64,000 nucleotides of DNA, taken from the NCBI RefSeq assembly GCF_964656455.1, contig NC_135719.1, positions 70,544,283 to 70,608,282 of the forward strand, written 5' to 3'. The position numbers and the translations under genes are program-made. Below the pieces are notes generated by a model that was given only the letters and a program-made list of their open reading frames with translations, had not been told where the DNA came from and did no database searches. Origin of the DNA: Halichoerus grypus (Eukaryota > Chordata > Mammalia > Carnivora > Phocidae). This document shows, in pieces, positions 1 to 9,600 of the stretch (its first letter is position 1; each line of letters begins with the position of its first letter).

Positions 1-79
1 GATATCGTTCAAAAAGGGGACAACAGAAGGATGTTAAAATATCTCAGTGTTCTGGAGGCAGGTAGACCAGGAAAGAGGA

Positions 80-216
80 AAAGAGGTCAAAATGGGGAAG
101 AAAAAAAAGAAAGAGTGAAAGAAAGAGAGAGAAGGAGGGAGGGAGAGAGAAAGAAGAGAAGAGGAAAGGGAAGAAAAGAAAGAAGGAAAGAAAAAAGAAA
201 AGAAAGAAAAAAGCAA
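80..216. repeat. Purine-rich (GA/GAAA/AAAG) low-complexity tract in DLL4 intron 3
   Basis: Almost pure purine sequence of GAAA, GAGA and AAAG units on the plus strand, inside intron 3 of DLL4. The lysine/arginine-rich open frames across it are a product of composition. Confidence 0.85.
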
Positions 217-484
217 AGCCAGGCCGGGGAGGACCCTGGGAGCAAGGGGTCCTCTGGTGCCCATTCACGGGTTCTGCCCTCAGAGATGGGTAATGCTTTT
301 CTTTTTCCTTTTCAAAGTGAGAATTGTTGTGCTGCTGAAATATCCTTTTCCTCTGTGTCAGAACAACATCCCAAAGCCATTATTCCCTTTCCAAAGGAGC
401 GGAATTCGCGAAAGGTGTAAAATACAGGAAGGGGCCCGTCAGCGGCGCTGGCAGCTTCGGCCTTTCTCACCGCCGTGCTCCCCG

Positions 485-526
485 CGTTCCCACGCCAAAA
501 ATAACCCGCAGGAAACGCAATTGTGC
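485..526. promoter_or_regulatory. Motif cluster in DLL4 intron 3, candidate arterial enhancer
   Basis: Within 42 bases lie an RBPJ-type site (TTCCCACG, 487-494, reading CGTGGGAA on the gene strand), a MEF2-like A/T core (CCAAAAATAACC, 495-506), an ETS core (CAGGAAAC, 509-516) and a SOX-type core (CAATTGTG, 518-525). A further ATTGTTG SOX site lies at 323-329. An arterial enhancer with ETS, SOXF and RBPJ inputs is known in intron 3 of mouse and human DLL4. Equivalence here is inferred from position and motif content. Confidence 0.6.
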
Positions 527-700
527 TCGGAGTCCAGGCAGCGAGCGGAATCCGAGCGTCCAGCGCGGGGCGCAGCTCCAGGCCGAGCTCAGCGTCCTGC
601 CCCCCCACCCCCCACCCCGCACTTCCCCCGCCTATTACAGGTTAACTCTTTCGGCGCTGCGCCGTGTCGCCCCCCTGTGGCGGCGGAGCGAGCTACTCAC

Positions 701-758
701 CTGGCCGCAGGTCGTCTCCTGGCGCGTGCCAAGCTTCGATGATGAGTGAGAAGGTACC
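701..758 (-). CDS. DLL4: DLL4 coding exon 3
   Basis: Fifty-eight bases between a CCAG acceptor (759-762) and a GTGAGT donor (700-695). Encodes [19 protein letters not shown] plus the first base of the next codon (phase 1). It joins in frame to exon 2 (WP|GTF) exactly as in the known family. The next exon should carry the DSL domain and is not in the remaining 700 bases. Confidence 0.95.
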
Positions 759-1717
759 CTGGAGGCCAAAGGAGGGGGCGGGGGAAGACAGAGAGAGAGC
801 GAGATGAGCAGGGGCGGGGGAGGTGGGGGTGCCTTGCGGCCGCGGGTTTAATTAATCTAATTGCAGGATACAGTTACAGCTCCCGGGTCAACATAACGGG
901 TCTGCGCGCACCATCGCGCGAGCAGGGAAGGTGAGAGAAGAACCCCGAGTAGGAGGGTTAAGAGATGGGGGCATGTTAGCGAGTCATTCGAAGGTGGGAA
1001 ACGAGCCTGGGCAGTAAGGGATGAAAATCATATCCCAAGAATTGGGAGGAGAGAGGGCACAGAACTGGGAAGAGGGAGACTGGTGAGAGCCTTCCTGAGG
1101 ATGAGGTCCCAGGAGAGAGTCGGAAGAAAGTATCAAAAGAGAGCGCCCTTGGTTTTTTTGTTTGTTTGTTTTGTTTGGTTGGAAGCGAGGAAATCTGGGG
1201 GAGGGCTTTGGTCCCAGGGAGCCCCCTTCTCGCCTTTCGTGACCTCCCAGTGCACCCAGGCTGTGCTCACCGGCCAGGTGAAATTGAAAGGCAGTTGAAG
1301 AGGGTTGCGTCCCCCGCCGCTACTATCGTCCCCGACGGCGAAGGAGTTGGTGCCCAACACAGGCGTAGAGACGCTGCCGAAGGTGCAGGGCCCGGGCGAC
1401 ACGACCGCCTGGAAGTGCTTAAGGCAGACGCGGAAGAAGGTCCTGCAGCCGGGTTCGCACGGCCGCCCGCTGGCCAGTACGCCTCGCTCGTTGGCAAACT
1501 CCTGCAGCTGCAGCTGGAAGACTCCCGAGCAGGCTGCGCGCTATTGCACAGGAACCGAGGGAAGGAAGGAGGGGAGCGGTCAGCTCGGCAGACGCCCGGG
1601 GCTCAGGCTCCGGGCGCGGCGGGAAGGGGTGAAGGGGGCGCGGGACGTTACCTGCTGCCAAAGTGCCACCAGCAGCAGTAGCGCCCAGCCAGAGGCGCTA
1701 CGGGACGCGGCTGCCAT
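701..1717 (-). CDS. DLL4: DLL4, delta-like Notch ligand 4, 5' part (coding exons 1-3)
   Basis: DLL4 is a single-pass membrane ligand of Notch receptors, used mainly in arterial endothelium and tip cells. Three coding exons join as 1652-1717, 1271-1540 and 701-758 on the minus strand, each with GT-AG ends, giving 131 codons plus one base. Residues 1-26 form a signal peptide with a leucine-rich core ([10 protein letters not shown]). From about residue 27 comes the MNNL domain, with the conserved stretches [26 protein letters not shown] and [12 protein letters not shown]. The frame closes into [19 protein letters not shown] in exon 3. The DSL domain, EGF repeats, transmembrane segment and intracellular tail lie left of the window. 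The start is the ATG at 1717, giving exactly the human-length signal-peptide exon (22 codons). Compared with my recollection of human DLL4, residue 26 is Cys rather than Gly. Confidence 0.97.
1271..1540 (-). CDS. DLL4: DLL4 coding exon 2 (MNNL domain)
   Basis: Ninety codons between an ATAG acceptor (1541-1544) and a GTGAGC donor (1270 downward). Encodes the end of the signal peptide (RAAC) and most of the Notch-ligand N-terminal domain, including five Cys in the CEPGC...CL...GPC pattern and the NFT glycosylation sequon near the end. Phase 0 on both sides. Confidence 0.97.
1652..1717 (-). CDS. DLL4: DLL4 coding exon 1 (signal peptide)
   Basis: Sixty-six coding bases from the ATG at 1717-1715 to a GTAACG donor at 1651. 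They encode 22 residues, [20 protein letters not shown] followed by QQ, the start of the hydrophobic signal peptide. Phase 0 at the junction. Confidence 0.97.
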
Positions 1718-2046
1718 CCCCTGGAGCGTCGCTCTCTCCCCGCGCCCGCCCTGGAGCTGGCTTCGTTCGGGACGCCGCTTTCCCGCGCGTCTGTCCGCCG
1801 GAGGGGTCCCTGGAAAGCCAGGCTCTTCTGGGGCTTTCCTCCCGCTTCGCCTTCTCGCTAGCTCTGCTCCAACTGCGGCGGTAGGTAATCCAGGTGAGGG
1901 CGGCTGGGCGGCGGCCGGGCTGAGGACGTGTCCTCGGGCTAATCCTGGGGCTGCAAGCCGGCTAGTGCCCGGTACACTGCACTGAGGCGGCTTGAGCTGC
2001 GGCTCTTGGCCTCGTGTTCCCGGCTTGCGCTCTGCGCCGCTACTGA
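1718..2046 (-). other. DLL4: DLL4 5' UTR (predicted)
   Basis: GC-rich leader between the initiator ATG and a transcription start predicted about 25-30 bases downstream of the TATA box at 2071-2080. Length would be about 330 bases. The exact start is inferred, not seen. Confidence 0.65.
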
Positions 2047-2070
2047 AACCTGCGCGCTCGGGAGCCTTCC

Positions 2071-2081
2071 TTATATATATT
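2071..2081 (-). promoter_or_regulatory. DLL4: TATA box of DLL4
   Basis: The plus strand reads TTATATATATT, so on the gene strand it is AATATATATAA, a strong TATA element standing alone in GC-rich DNA. It lies about 355 bases before the start codon, a normal place for a promoter with a roughly 330-base leader. Confidence 0.75.
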
Positions 2082-3831
2082 GGCTCCTCTCTTCGCCGCC
2101 TGTCACTCAGAACCCATGGTCACTCTCCCCTCCCCTCCGGGCCTCTAGCGCTACAGCCCCAGCAGGGCCTGGAGGGGGCCTCCGCCCCCGCCATCCCCCG
2201 TCCCCGCCAGCCAGTCACGCACAGGTCCCCGCCCCTCCGTGCCGCTCTCAGCCCCTGGGTCCCCTAACTCTGCGCTTGCCAAGGTGACCAGTTCTCCGCG
2301 GCCGACGGGTTAAGGTCCGAGACCCCGGCTGTGAGGGGAGGGGGAGGGCCTGGGGGAACGGGGCGGGAGGTGAGCGAGTGGTTCCCGGATGGTCGTGGAG
2401 GCGGAGACACTGGGGAGTCCCCGTGGGCGGTCCGTCCGCAGCCGGAGCTAGTTACCTTCAGCCTTCGAGCAGGTAAAAAGAACTTAAGCTCGGAAAGCGA
2501 AAGCAGGGTCGAAGGACTCGAATCTCCTTCTTCCCCGAGCCTTGGACGCTGTCGCCGCCTCAGTCCCCAACCTGTGAGCGCCCACCCACCTCGCGTCCCC
2601 GGCGCAACAGAGAAGCCAGCGGAAGCTTTAACCTCTCTGTGGCCACACGGCGCAAGGCGAGGGCCTTGAGTCTAAGACTCGGGCGTTCTCGGGGGCTTTC
2701 TCCCCCCTCCTGGTGGGCGTCTCCCTCCCTAGTTGCGGGGGGCGTGTCCAGCGCGTGCCTTCTCCCTTCTGCCCCCAGCCTGGGCTCTACTGGTGCCAGC
2801 CCCTAGACGCGTGGTCCCGGAGACAGGGGAAGGGGGCGTGGTGCCCGAGGTAAGAGAAGGGGGGCGCGTCCTCAGCTGTATGGTAATGAGGTCTGGCCCC
2901 TCCCCCAGCGCCTCCCCTCACCTGGGTTCAGCTTCAGCTCCACTGCCCACCGTCTGCCCCCACCCCAGCAGCCCCAAGCCCCCACCCGCGTCCTGTCGCT
3001 CCGTTGGGGCAGGGAGGAACTCTCCTGGCTCCAGCGTTGGCTCAAGCCACTGGAGAGTCCTGGTGAGGGGCTGAGGTCGGGTAGACCCGGCTCGTCTCCT
3101 CATAGGGGCGAGATGGAGGGTGGAACTGAAAGCGCGCGGACTAGTTCGGGTTTCAGAAGGCTTCGCCCGTCTCGCCTTCGCGGCTCCCCCGGGTGGCCCC
3201 ACTTCTCCGAGCGGCGGCAGTGCAGCTGCTTTCCCGGAACCCGGCGTGATCCCCGGAGGCCTTAGACCGGGGAGGGCCGGCTTCTCCCAGTCTCGGGGGG
3301 TGCCGGGGATCTCTCTGTCTCTGCGACGCTGAGGGCAGCGGGGGCCCGGTGGCTTCAGCTGTCAGCCCGCCCGCACAGCGATGGCTGTCGTCGAGCGATA
3401 AGATCGGCGAGGGGCGGGGGGGGGGGGGGGTGTCGGGAGCAGGGACGCGGCGCGGGCCCGGGGGAGGCTGTAGCGGGGGGGGGGCGCGGCAGTGGAGCAC
3501 AACAGCTGCCTAGGCCTAGCACGGTCTGATTTTTTTGACTTGGGGGTGGGGGTGGAGGATTGGGGGGAAGGATGAGAAACAAGAGGTTGGGAGCGTGGGT
3601 TGGGGGAGGGGCGAGATGAGGAGATGGGCTCCGGGGTCCCCCACGCACGGCCACCCCTCCCAGCCACCATCTGGCGCGAGCGGGTTGGCGTGGGGAACCG
3701 AGGTGGGGCGGGGGCCGGCAGATGGGCCCAGGCTGCGCTCCAGAGTTAATGTAGGTTATGGGCAGGCGGAGTCCCGAGGCCCGAGGGAGGGGGGCCCAGG
3801 GCTCGCCTCCCAGCGATCCTGACAAGTGGGT

Positions 3832-4880
3832 TCCTCACGCTCGCTCCGCCCATACCCTACGAACCTTAGACCTGCCTAGGGTGCCAAAGAGTGTCCCTTG
3901 CTCTCCTCTGAGCTGGCACCCATCCCTACCTAGTTCTGTCTGCTTCCACCTCCAGATCCTGGCCTAGGAGTTCATAAGAACTCGCTCCTTTACTGGCGCT
4001 GGCACTTGCCTGCCTCTCAAGGGAGACATCCAACCCTACAGGATGCCTCTTGCTCAATACTGGTAGATCTGGAACACTCTCTACTCCCTCTTACACATCC
4101 TGACTAATGTGTCCAAAAGCACTTTGCAAACAGTTAAGGACCAAACAAAACCATTATTATCCTCAGAGACACAAAATGCAAGGGATCCCAGAGACTTAGA
4201 AATCCTTTTTGAGGAGGAAAGGGTTAAATTCTCCTCGCCATCAAAAGGCATTTATGAAGCATCTATTTGCCACGTGGGTGCTGTCCCAGAAGTTCATTAT
4301 CCTGCTAAGATGCCACAGCCCTGAGTACCCACAGGCCCTCCAGTCTGCTGGAGTCCCTCTTTCACCACATTTGCTGAGTGAGGAAGGGTCCCGATGCTGG
4401 CCCAGAACTGAAATGCAAGTGTCCACAGCTGGGACTCCTCCCTTTTTCTCCCACTAGAGACCAGAAGAGCCCAATATGTGTCCTGGGGCCACCGAGAACA
4501 GGAGGCTGTGAGGCCATGGGAGGCCGCAAATCACAGGGGGGTTGGACCCACCTGGACATCTGCTGACCCTGCCCCTCTGCAGACACCCGGCGATGACCTC
4601 GAGAGGGAGCATGGATGCAAGGTTCAACCGACCTGAACTCCCCTGGACTGACGACTGTGGGCCCTCTAAAGGTCCACGGGTCCTCATCCCCACTCGCACC
4701 TACAACGTCAGGAGCCAGAGCAGGGTCCAGGCCTGGCTTCATGCAAGGCCCACACAGCCTCCCTTGCAGGGGATTTCTGCTTCTGTTGTCCTCTCCTCCT
4801 GGCCCCTGCACACAGCCCCCCAGCAGGTAGAACCCGCACCTGGGGCCGTAAAGAGCCAAGGTTGTCTTCCAGCCGCGCCC
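3832..4880. other. Gene-free stretch between two CpG islands
   Basis: Ordinary unique sequence. Around 4100-4180 there is a possible weak MIR remnant (AGTTAAGGACC... TTATTATCCTCAGAG). No splice-supported coding sequence was recognised. Confidence 0.5.
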
Positions 4881-5830
4881 CTAAGCTGACCCCAGGTTTA
4901 TTGGCGTACCACCCGGGCCGCGCAGAGCCTCGGGACCCCTCCCCTACTGGGTAGCCTACTCGCCCCTCCCCCCACCCAGTCGGCGGCGCAGCTCAGAGGC
5001 TTCCAGCATCGTTTCGCCCACCCCCACTCCCGTTCTCCGCGGGGCAAACTGTGCGGCCAGGTAGGAGCGCGGCGGAGGTCGGGCCACGGAGCCCGTCGGG
5101 CAGGCCAGGGGCGGGGGGAGCTGGCCTGGCTTGGGCGGGGCGCTTAAGCCTTGAGGGGCACCGCTGCGGTCGCTGCGGAGAAGGGGCCACGTGCAGGGAG
5201 CCGCGGCCCCGGAGCTGCACAGAAGGCGGGGAGATTTGCAAACTGTTGCTGCCACATGGCTGCTCCTTTCGATCCATTCACATTGAAATGAGGCCGGCGC
5301 GTGCCTCATCTGCCGCAGGGCGCTGCCACGCGTCAGCCCGGCCCGCCGCGTGCCAACTGGGGCAGTGGGGCTGGCAGGGCTTGCCAGCCGTGGGGGCGCA
5401 GCCCGGGGCCCTGAGGCCAGGGGGGGGGAGGGGAAGGGAGCCGAGCTACCCTAGCCGCTCAGGCGCCGCAGTTTCGCGGACCTTGGCCCTGCAATTGGGA
5501 GCGAGCCGACGAGCAAGGACCGGGACGGACGGGTTTCGGAGGGGGGCCAGGATCGATGCCGCCGCTCCCCGCAGATGCGCCCCGGCAGCGCTACTCTCCA
5601 TCTGCCGCTGCTCGCACCTGCCGGTCAATAAATCGATTTTACAATTTAATGCAGCAGCTTCCCGCCCGCCTGGGACAGATGCCGCCGCAGAACCACCTCC
5701 GCCCTCACCCCTCCCCTCGAGGGGCGCCAGCGGTTAGGGCAGGGATTCCCGCTCGGCAGGCGGTGCCCCGCGGGGCCTCGTTCACCTCTTTCTCGAGTCC
5801 CTACACGGAACTGCCTGCTCAGGGTCTTTC
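4880..5830. promoter_or_regulatory. Second CpG island, 2.8-3.8 kb upstream of the DLL4 TSS
   Basis: CpG-dense DNA separated from the DLL4 island by about 1 kb of ordinary sequence. It contains a perfect CACGTG E-box at 5188-5193. Near 5625-5652 sits an isolated AT-rich core (TCAATAAATCGATTTTACAA and following bases) inside otherwise GC-rich DNA. No coding exon was recognised. It could be a distal promoter, a noncoding RNA start or a CpG-rich enhancer. Confidence 0.6.
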
Positions 5831-5889
5831 CCGCGGAGCAGAGTGGGTTTCCCATAGGACAGGCCTGAAGCTGGTGGAGGAGAAAAGAT

Positions 5890-6170
5890 GATGACTTAGT
5901 GGTAGCCTTGAGGACTCATTTGGGGGCTCTGTGGGGGAACAGGATGCGATGGCTGATAATAAGATGAGAGCCCCTGTGAGGAGAAAGGGCTAGGACTTGG
6001 GGCATGGGCGCTGAGAGACAATGAATCCTGAAGACGCCCCGTGATAGGGATGGGGAGGGTTGAGCTGGAATGGGGCCTCTCCCCAGTGCCTGTTTTGGCT
6101 GAGTCTGGTGAGTAAGCATAACATAGACCTAGCTCTTGGCACTCCTCAGCCATGTAGTCTTGGGACCTCG
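5890..6170. other. Unique gene-free sequence
   Basis: No repeat, exon or motif cluster that I can support. Confidence 0.4.
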
Positions 6171-6184
6171 GGACTTGTAATTTA

Positions 6185-6670
6185 TTTTTATTTTTTATTA
6201 TTTTCAAAAAATCTTTTTTTGGGGGGGAGGGGCAGAGAGAATCTCAAGCAGGCTCCAGCTCAGCTCCCCCCATGCAGGGCTCAGTTTCACCGGCCTTGAG
6301 ATCATGACCTGAGCTGGACACTTAACCGATCGAGCCATCCAGGTGCCCCTAAATTTTATTTTTAAGTAATCTCTATGGGTGCCTGGGTGGCTCAGTTGTT
6401 AGGCGTCTGCCTTTGGCTCAGGTCATGATCCCAGGGTCCTGGGATCGAGCCCCCGGCATCGGGCTCCTTGCTCAGCAGGAAGCCTGCTTCTCCCTCTCCC
6501 ACTCCCCTGCTTGTGTTCCTCTCTTGCTGTCTCTCTCTCTGTCAAATAAATAAATAAAATCCTAAAAAAAAAAAAAGTAATCTCTACACCCCATGTGGGG
6601 CTCGAACTTACAACCCTGAGATCAAGTCACAGGCTCTACTGACTGAGCCAGCCAGGCACCCCTCTTGGGG
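6185..6670. mobile_element. Three-layer SINE stack
   Basis: The whole compound is bounded by an 11-bp direct repeat CTTGTAATTTA (6174-6184 and 6671-6681). Inside are an antisense SINEC (6185-6349), an older antisense SINE with the ATCTCTACACCC body (6351-6375 plus 6576-6662), and a sense SINEC inserted into the latter. Confidence 0.85.
6376..6575 (+). mobile_element. SINEC (tRNA-Lys SINE), nested
   Basis: Full-length element from GGGTGCCTGGGTGGCTCAG through the CT-rich zone to AAATAAATAAAATCCTA(n). It is flanked by the duplication AGTAATCTCTA (6365-6375 and 6576-6586), which is sequence of the older SINE it split. Confidence 0.92.
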
Positions 6671-6681
6671 CTTGTAATTTA

Positions 6682-9600
6682 AAACCCTGGGGTTTCTCAT
6701 CTGTGCAGTGGGAGTAATAATAACAGTAACATGGGAGGGTGACCGAGGGACTGACTGTATGTGATTACACATTTGTGGGGCCCAATAAACACTAATTTCC
6801 TTTCCCCCTAGGTGACATCCTGATAGCCAGGGCAGACTTGGAGTAGAAGGGAGATCCCTGACATCAAATGAGGTCCAAGAGGAAGGGAAAGAAAAAGGAG
6901 AGCTGAAAACAGTCATAAGTGAGGAAAGCCAGGTAGGGCATGGAAGGGAGGTAGGCCCTATGGAAAACCTTGACTGTAAGGGCCTTTTGTGGGATGAGGA
7001 TGTGATGAGGTTCTTGGCTGAAGAGAGAAGACTGGAGCTTCGAGAATGGGTTTGGAGAAGAGATGAAGGTTGGAAGAACCAACTGCCCGTGGCCTTGGCC
7101 TTTCAGAGATGACTTTCCTGCCAGGGTCAAGTGTAGGTCTCAAAATGGCAGCCCTCCTTCTTCCTGGTGGTGTTTCAGAGCAGAGGTGTATAGGAGGAAG
7201 GAAAAGTCAATTTCTGAATTGCCCTGGTCATTGAAGCTCCTGGTAGCTCAGGGGACTCAGCCCTCCCCACATCACCAAGTGGCCTGGGTGGTCCACAGAC
7301 TAGGGTGGACTGTCCACTGGCTGATGGTTCATGACTGGTGACCCAATGTCTCCAGGAATGGATGTCCGAGTGGGTAAGATCATTGAGCATGAGTCAGAGT
7401 GCCTGCTCTGGCTCCTTGTGAGACCAGGAGCATCTCCCACCTTCAACCTCCCTGATTTCCATGGAGCCTGAGGGCTGAGGCTAGCCCCATACGCTGTCTC
7501 CTTTGCCTTCTTGGAAGACCAGCGCAGGTGACACCTGGAGCTGGGGTAACTGGTGTGGACAGGGGCCTCTCCTTCTCAAGGAAAACACTTTGGACTGGAG
7601 AGGCAATGGGCTCAAGAGAGGAGAAGCTGAGGGCCCCTGACCTGAGAAGCCCCTTTTAACTGTATCAGAAGGAAGCTCTCCCCAGGCCTCCTGTGTGCTG
7701 ATCAGAGGAAAGGAGGGGCAGGGTGGAAACCTCCTGGCTGGAGGCAGGGGTCCTCACTGGTGGTGACCCAGCAGCTGCCCCAGCTTCATTTGCCAAACCC
7801 AGGGGATGCCTGGAAAGCTAGGGCCAGGAGCCATGCAGCGGGTATTTCCAGACACAGAGGAGTCCGGGGTTTATGGTACCTCCACGGCAACTTTCCCAGA
7901 GCCCCTGGCTTCCCCTTCCCTAGCTCCTTCCTGTCCGCACCCTAGCGAATGAACAGGGAGGCTGGGGTGGGGGAAGGGAGGGAAGGCTCAGGGAGGCCTC
8001 TGCGTGGAGACCCTCTGGCTGGAGGCCGAGCCCCAGCCTGCCCTTGCCTCCTGCCCAGATCCCTCTGGGCGCGGACAACTCTGAGAGGTGGGTCACAGGA
8101 CTAAAGAACAGAGGGTACAGGGCAAAGACATTGCTCAGAGGGATGGGACTGAGAGAGAACCTGCCACCAGCTAGTGCTGAAGGACTGAGGGAGCTGGGGC
8201 AGAGCCTGAAAGCAAAGGTTCAGGCACCCCCTGGGCCCTAGATCTTGAGCTGGCTTCCTTAGCTGAGGTTTTTCTTCCTCTGTAGAAGCCTCTTCACTCA
8301 CTCATCCTCTACCCTGGCTGGCTAGCCTCCACTGTCCCTCCCCAGCATACAGGTCACTTGTCTCTGAAACCTCTCTTCTCTGTAAACTTTGACAGGTGGG
8401 AAGCTCTCCCTAGCCCCACCCTCCCGCTCAGCCCTCACTCCCCTCTTCTGGCTCTGGCCTTCCATTAGCATCCAGGCTCAGCGTTGTCCCTGGGTTCCCC
8501 AGGTTACTGCGTGCACTCCACCTTCCTCCACTGAGCAACAACTCATCTCCTGGAAGGAACTCTGACCTCTCATTTCTCCATACAGCTTCTGATCTCTGAT
8601 CCCAGCTGCCACCCAGGACTTGAAGCAAGCAAGAGATAGGGGATGGGCAGCCCCAGGAACCTGGGAGTGGGGACTACTCAGACAGCCTCCCTAGAAGAAA
8701 GGGTCAGGCCTGAACCAGGAAGTGCTGTGTTTCCAATACTCTCATAGAGAAAGACATCAGGGACAGGTGCCAACTCTGAGCAGCTGCCTGAGTAGGCGGG
8801 GCACTGTTTCCTGGAGAAGGGAACCTGACTGCCATGGTCAAGGAGGTGATGGGTCTGAAGCAAAGGATGGTGACCGGCTGTCTCCTTCTCCCACCATGGT
8901 CAGAATGAGAGGAAACGGGCTTCAACTGTGGCAGGAAGGATTTAGGTTAGACATATGGGAGAACTTCCCGTGACAGTGTCTACACTATGTATCCCAGTTG
9001 TTGATCCAGGTTGAACTCTCCCCTGGAGTTGATGAGAATTGCATGTTAATGCTTGCTAATGAATAACTTGCCTTGCCTGTGATTAGCAAAGAACCTCCAG
9101 CCCAGAGAATGTATGCGTCCAGACTCTCCCCAGAGAAGAAGTCCAGAGAGGCCTGGGAGGCACCAAGACCAGAGCCCCAAAGAGTTTTCTGGACAAACTT
9201 AGGCCACTGTGAGCCGATGTCACTTTGCCTCTCCTGCCCCCAGCCCTCTGGCCGCCACTCTTAGAAAAAACAAGCCCTCTGGAGCTGTCCAGCCACAAGA
9301 ACTTTGAGTGAGGCAAAGGGGCAGGCTGGATTTAAGGTCTGGGAGCTCATAGAGAATTCCCAGAGCAACGGTGAATACTCAGGGTCTCCAACACCAGGGA
9401 TTTCAGTAACGGCCTCAGTTAACTCTATACATTTAGAAACAGACAGGCTTTGACCCTCTATTGTGCCCACTCACCCCAGTCTCCTGAGTCCTGCTTGGGC
9501 TGCATGAATACTTGTGTTGTTGGAGCATTCTGCCACCAAGATCCCTGTGTCGCCTTGTGACCAACGTCCCCCTCTCTTGCTTCCCCTCCTCTACTAAGTG

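Larger units (their letters stand above)
420..3830. promoter_or_regulatory. CpG island over the DLL4 5' end
   Basis: Dense CpG and high GC content begin near 420 in intron 3, cover exons 1-3 and the promoter, and continue to about 3830. The part from 2100 to 3830 has no coding exon that I can recognise. It contains long G runs near 3413-3433 and 3475-3487. Boundaries were judged by eye. Confidence 0.8.

Noticed and set aside
31..420. Lys/Arg-rich open frames on both strands near the left edge
   Set aside because: They run over the purine tract in DLL4 intron 3. The composition, not selection, keeps them open.
1166..1985. Long plus-strand open frames over the DLL4 5' region
   Set aside because: They are antisense to DLL4 exons 1-2 in CpG-rich DNA, where stop codons are rare. 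No family resemblance.
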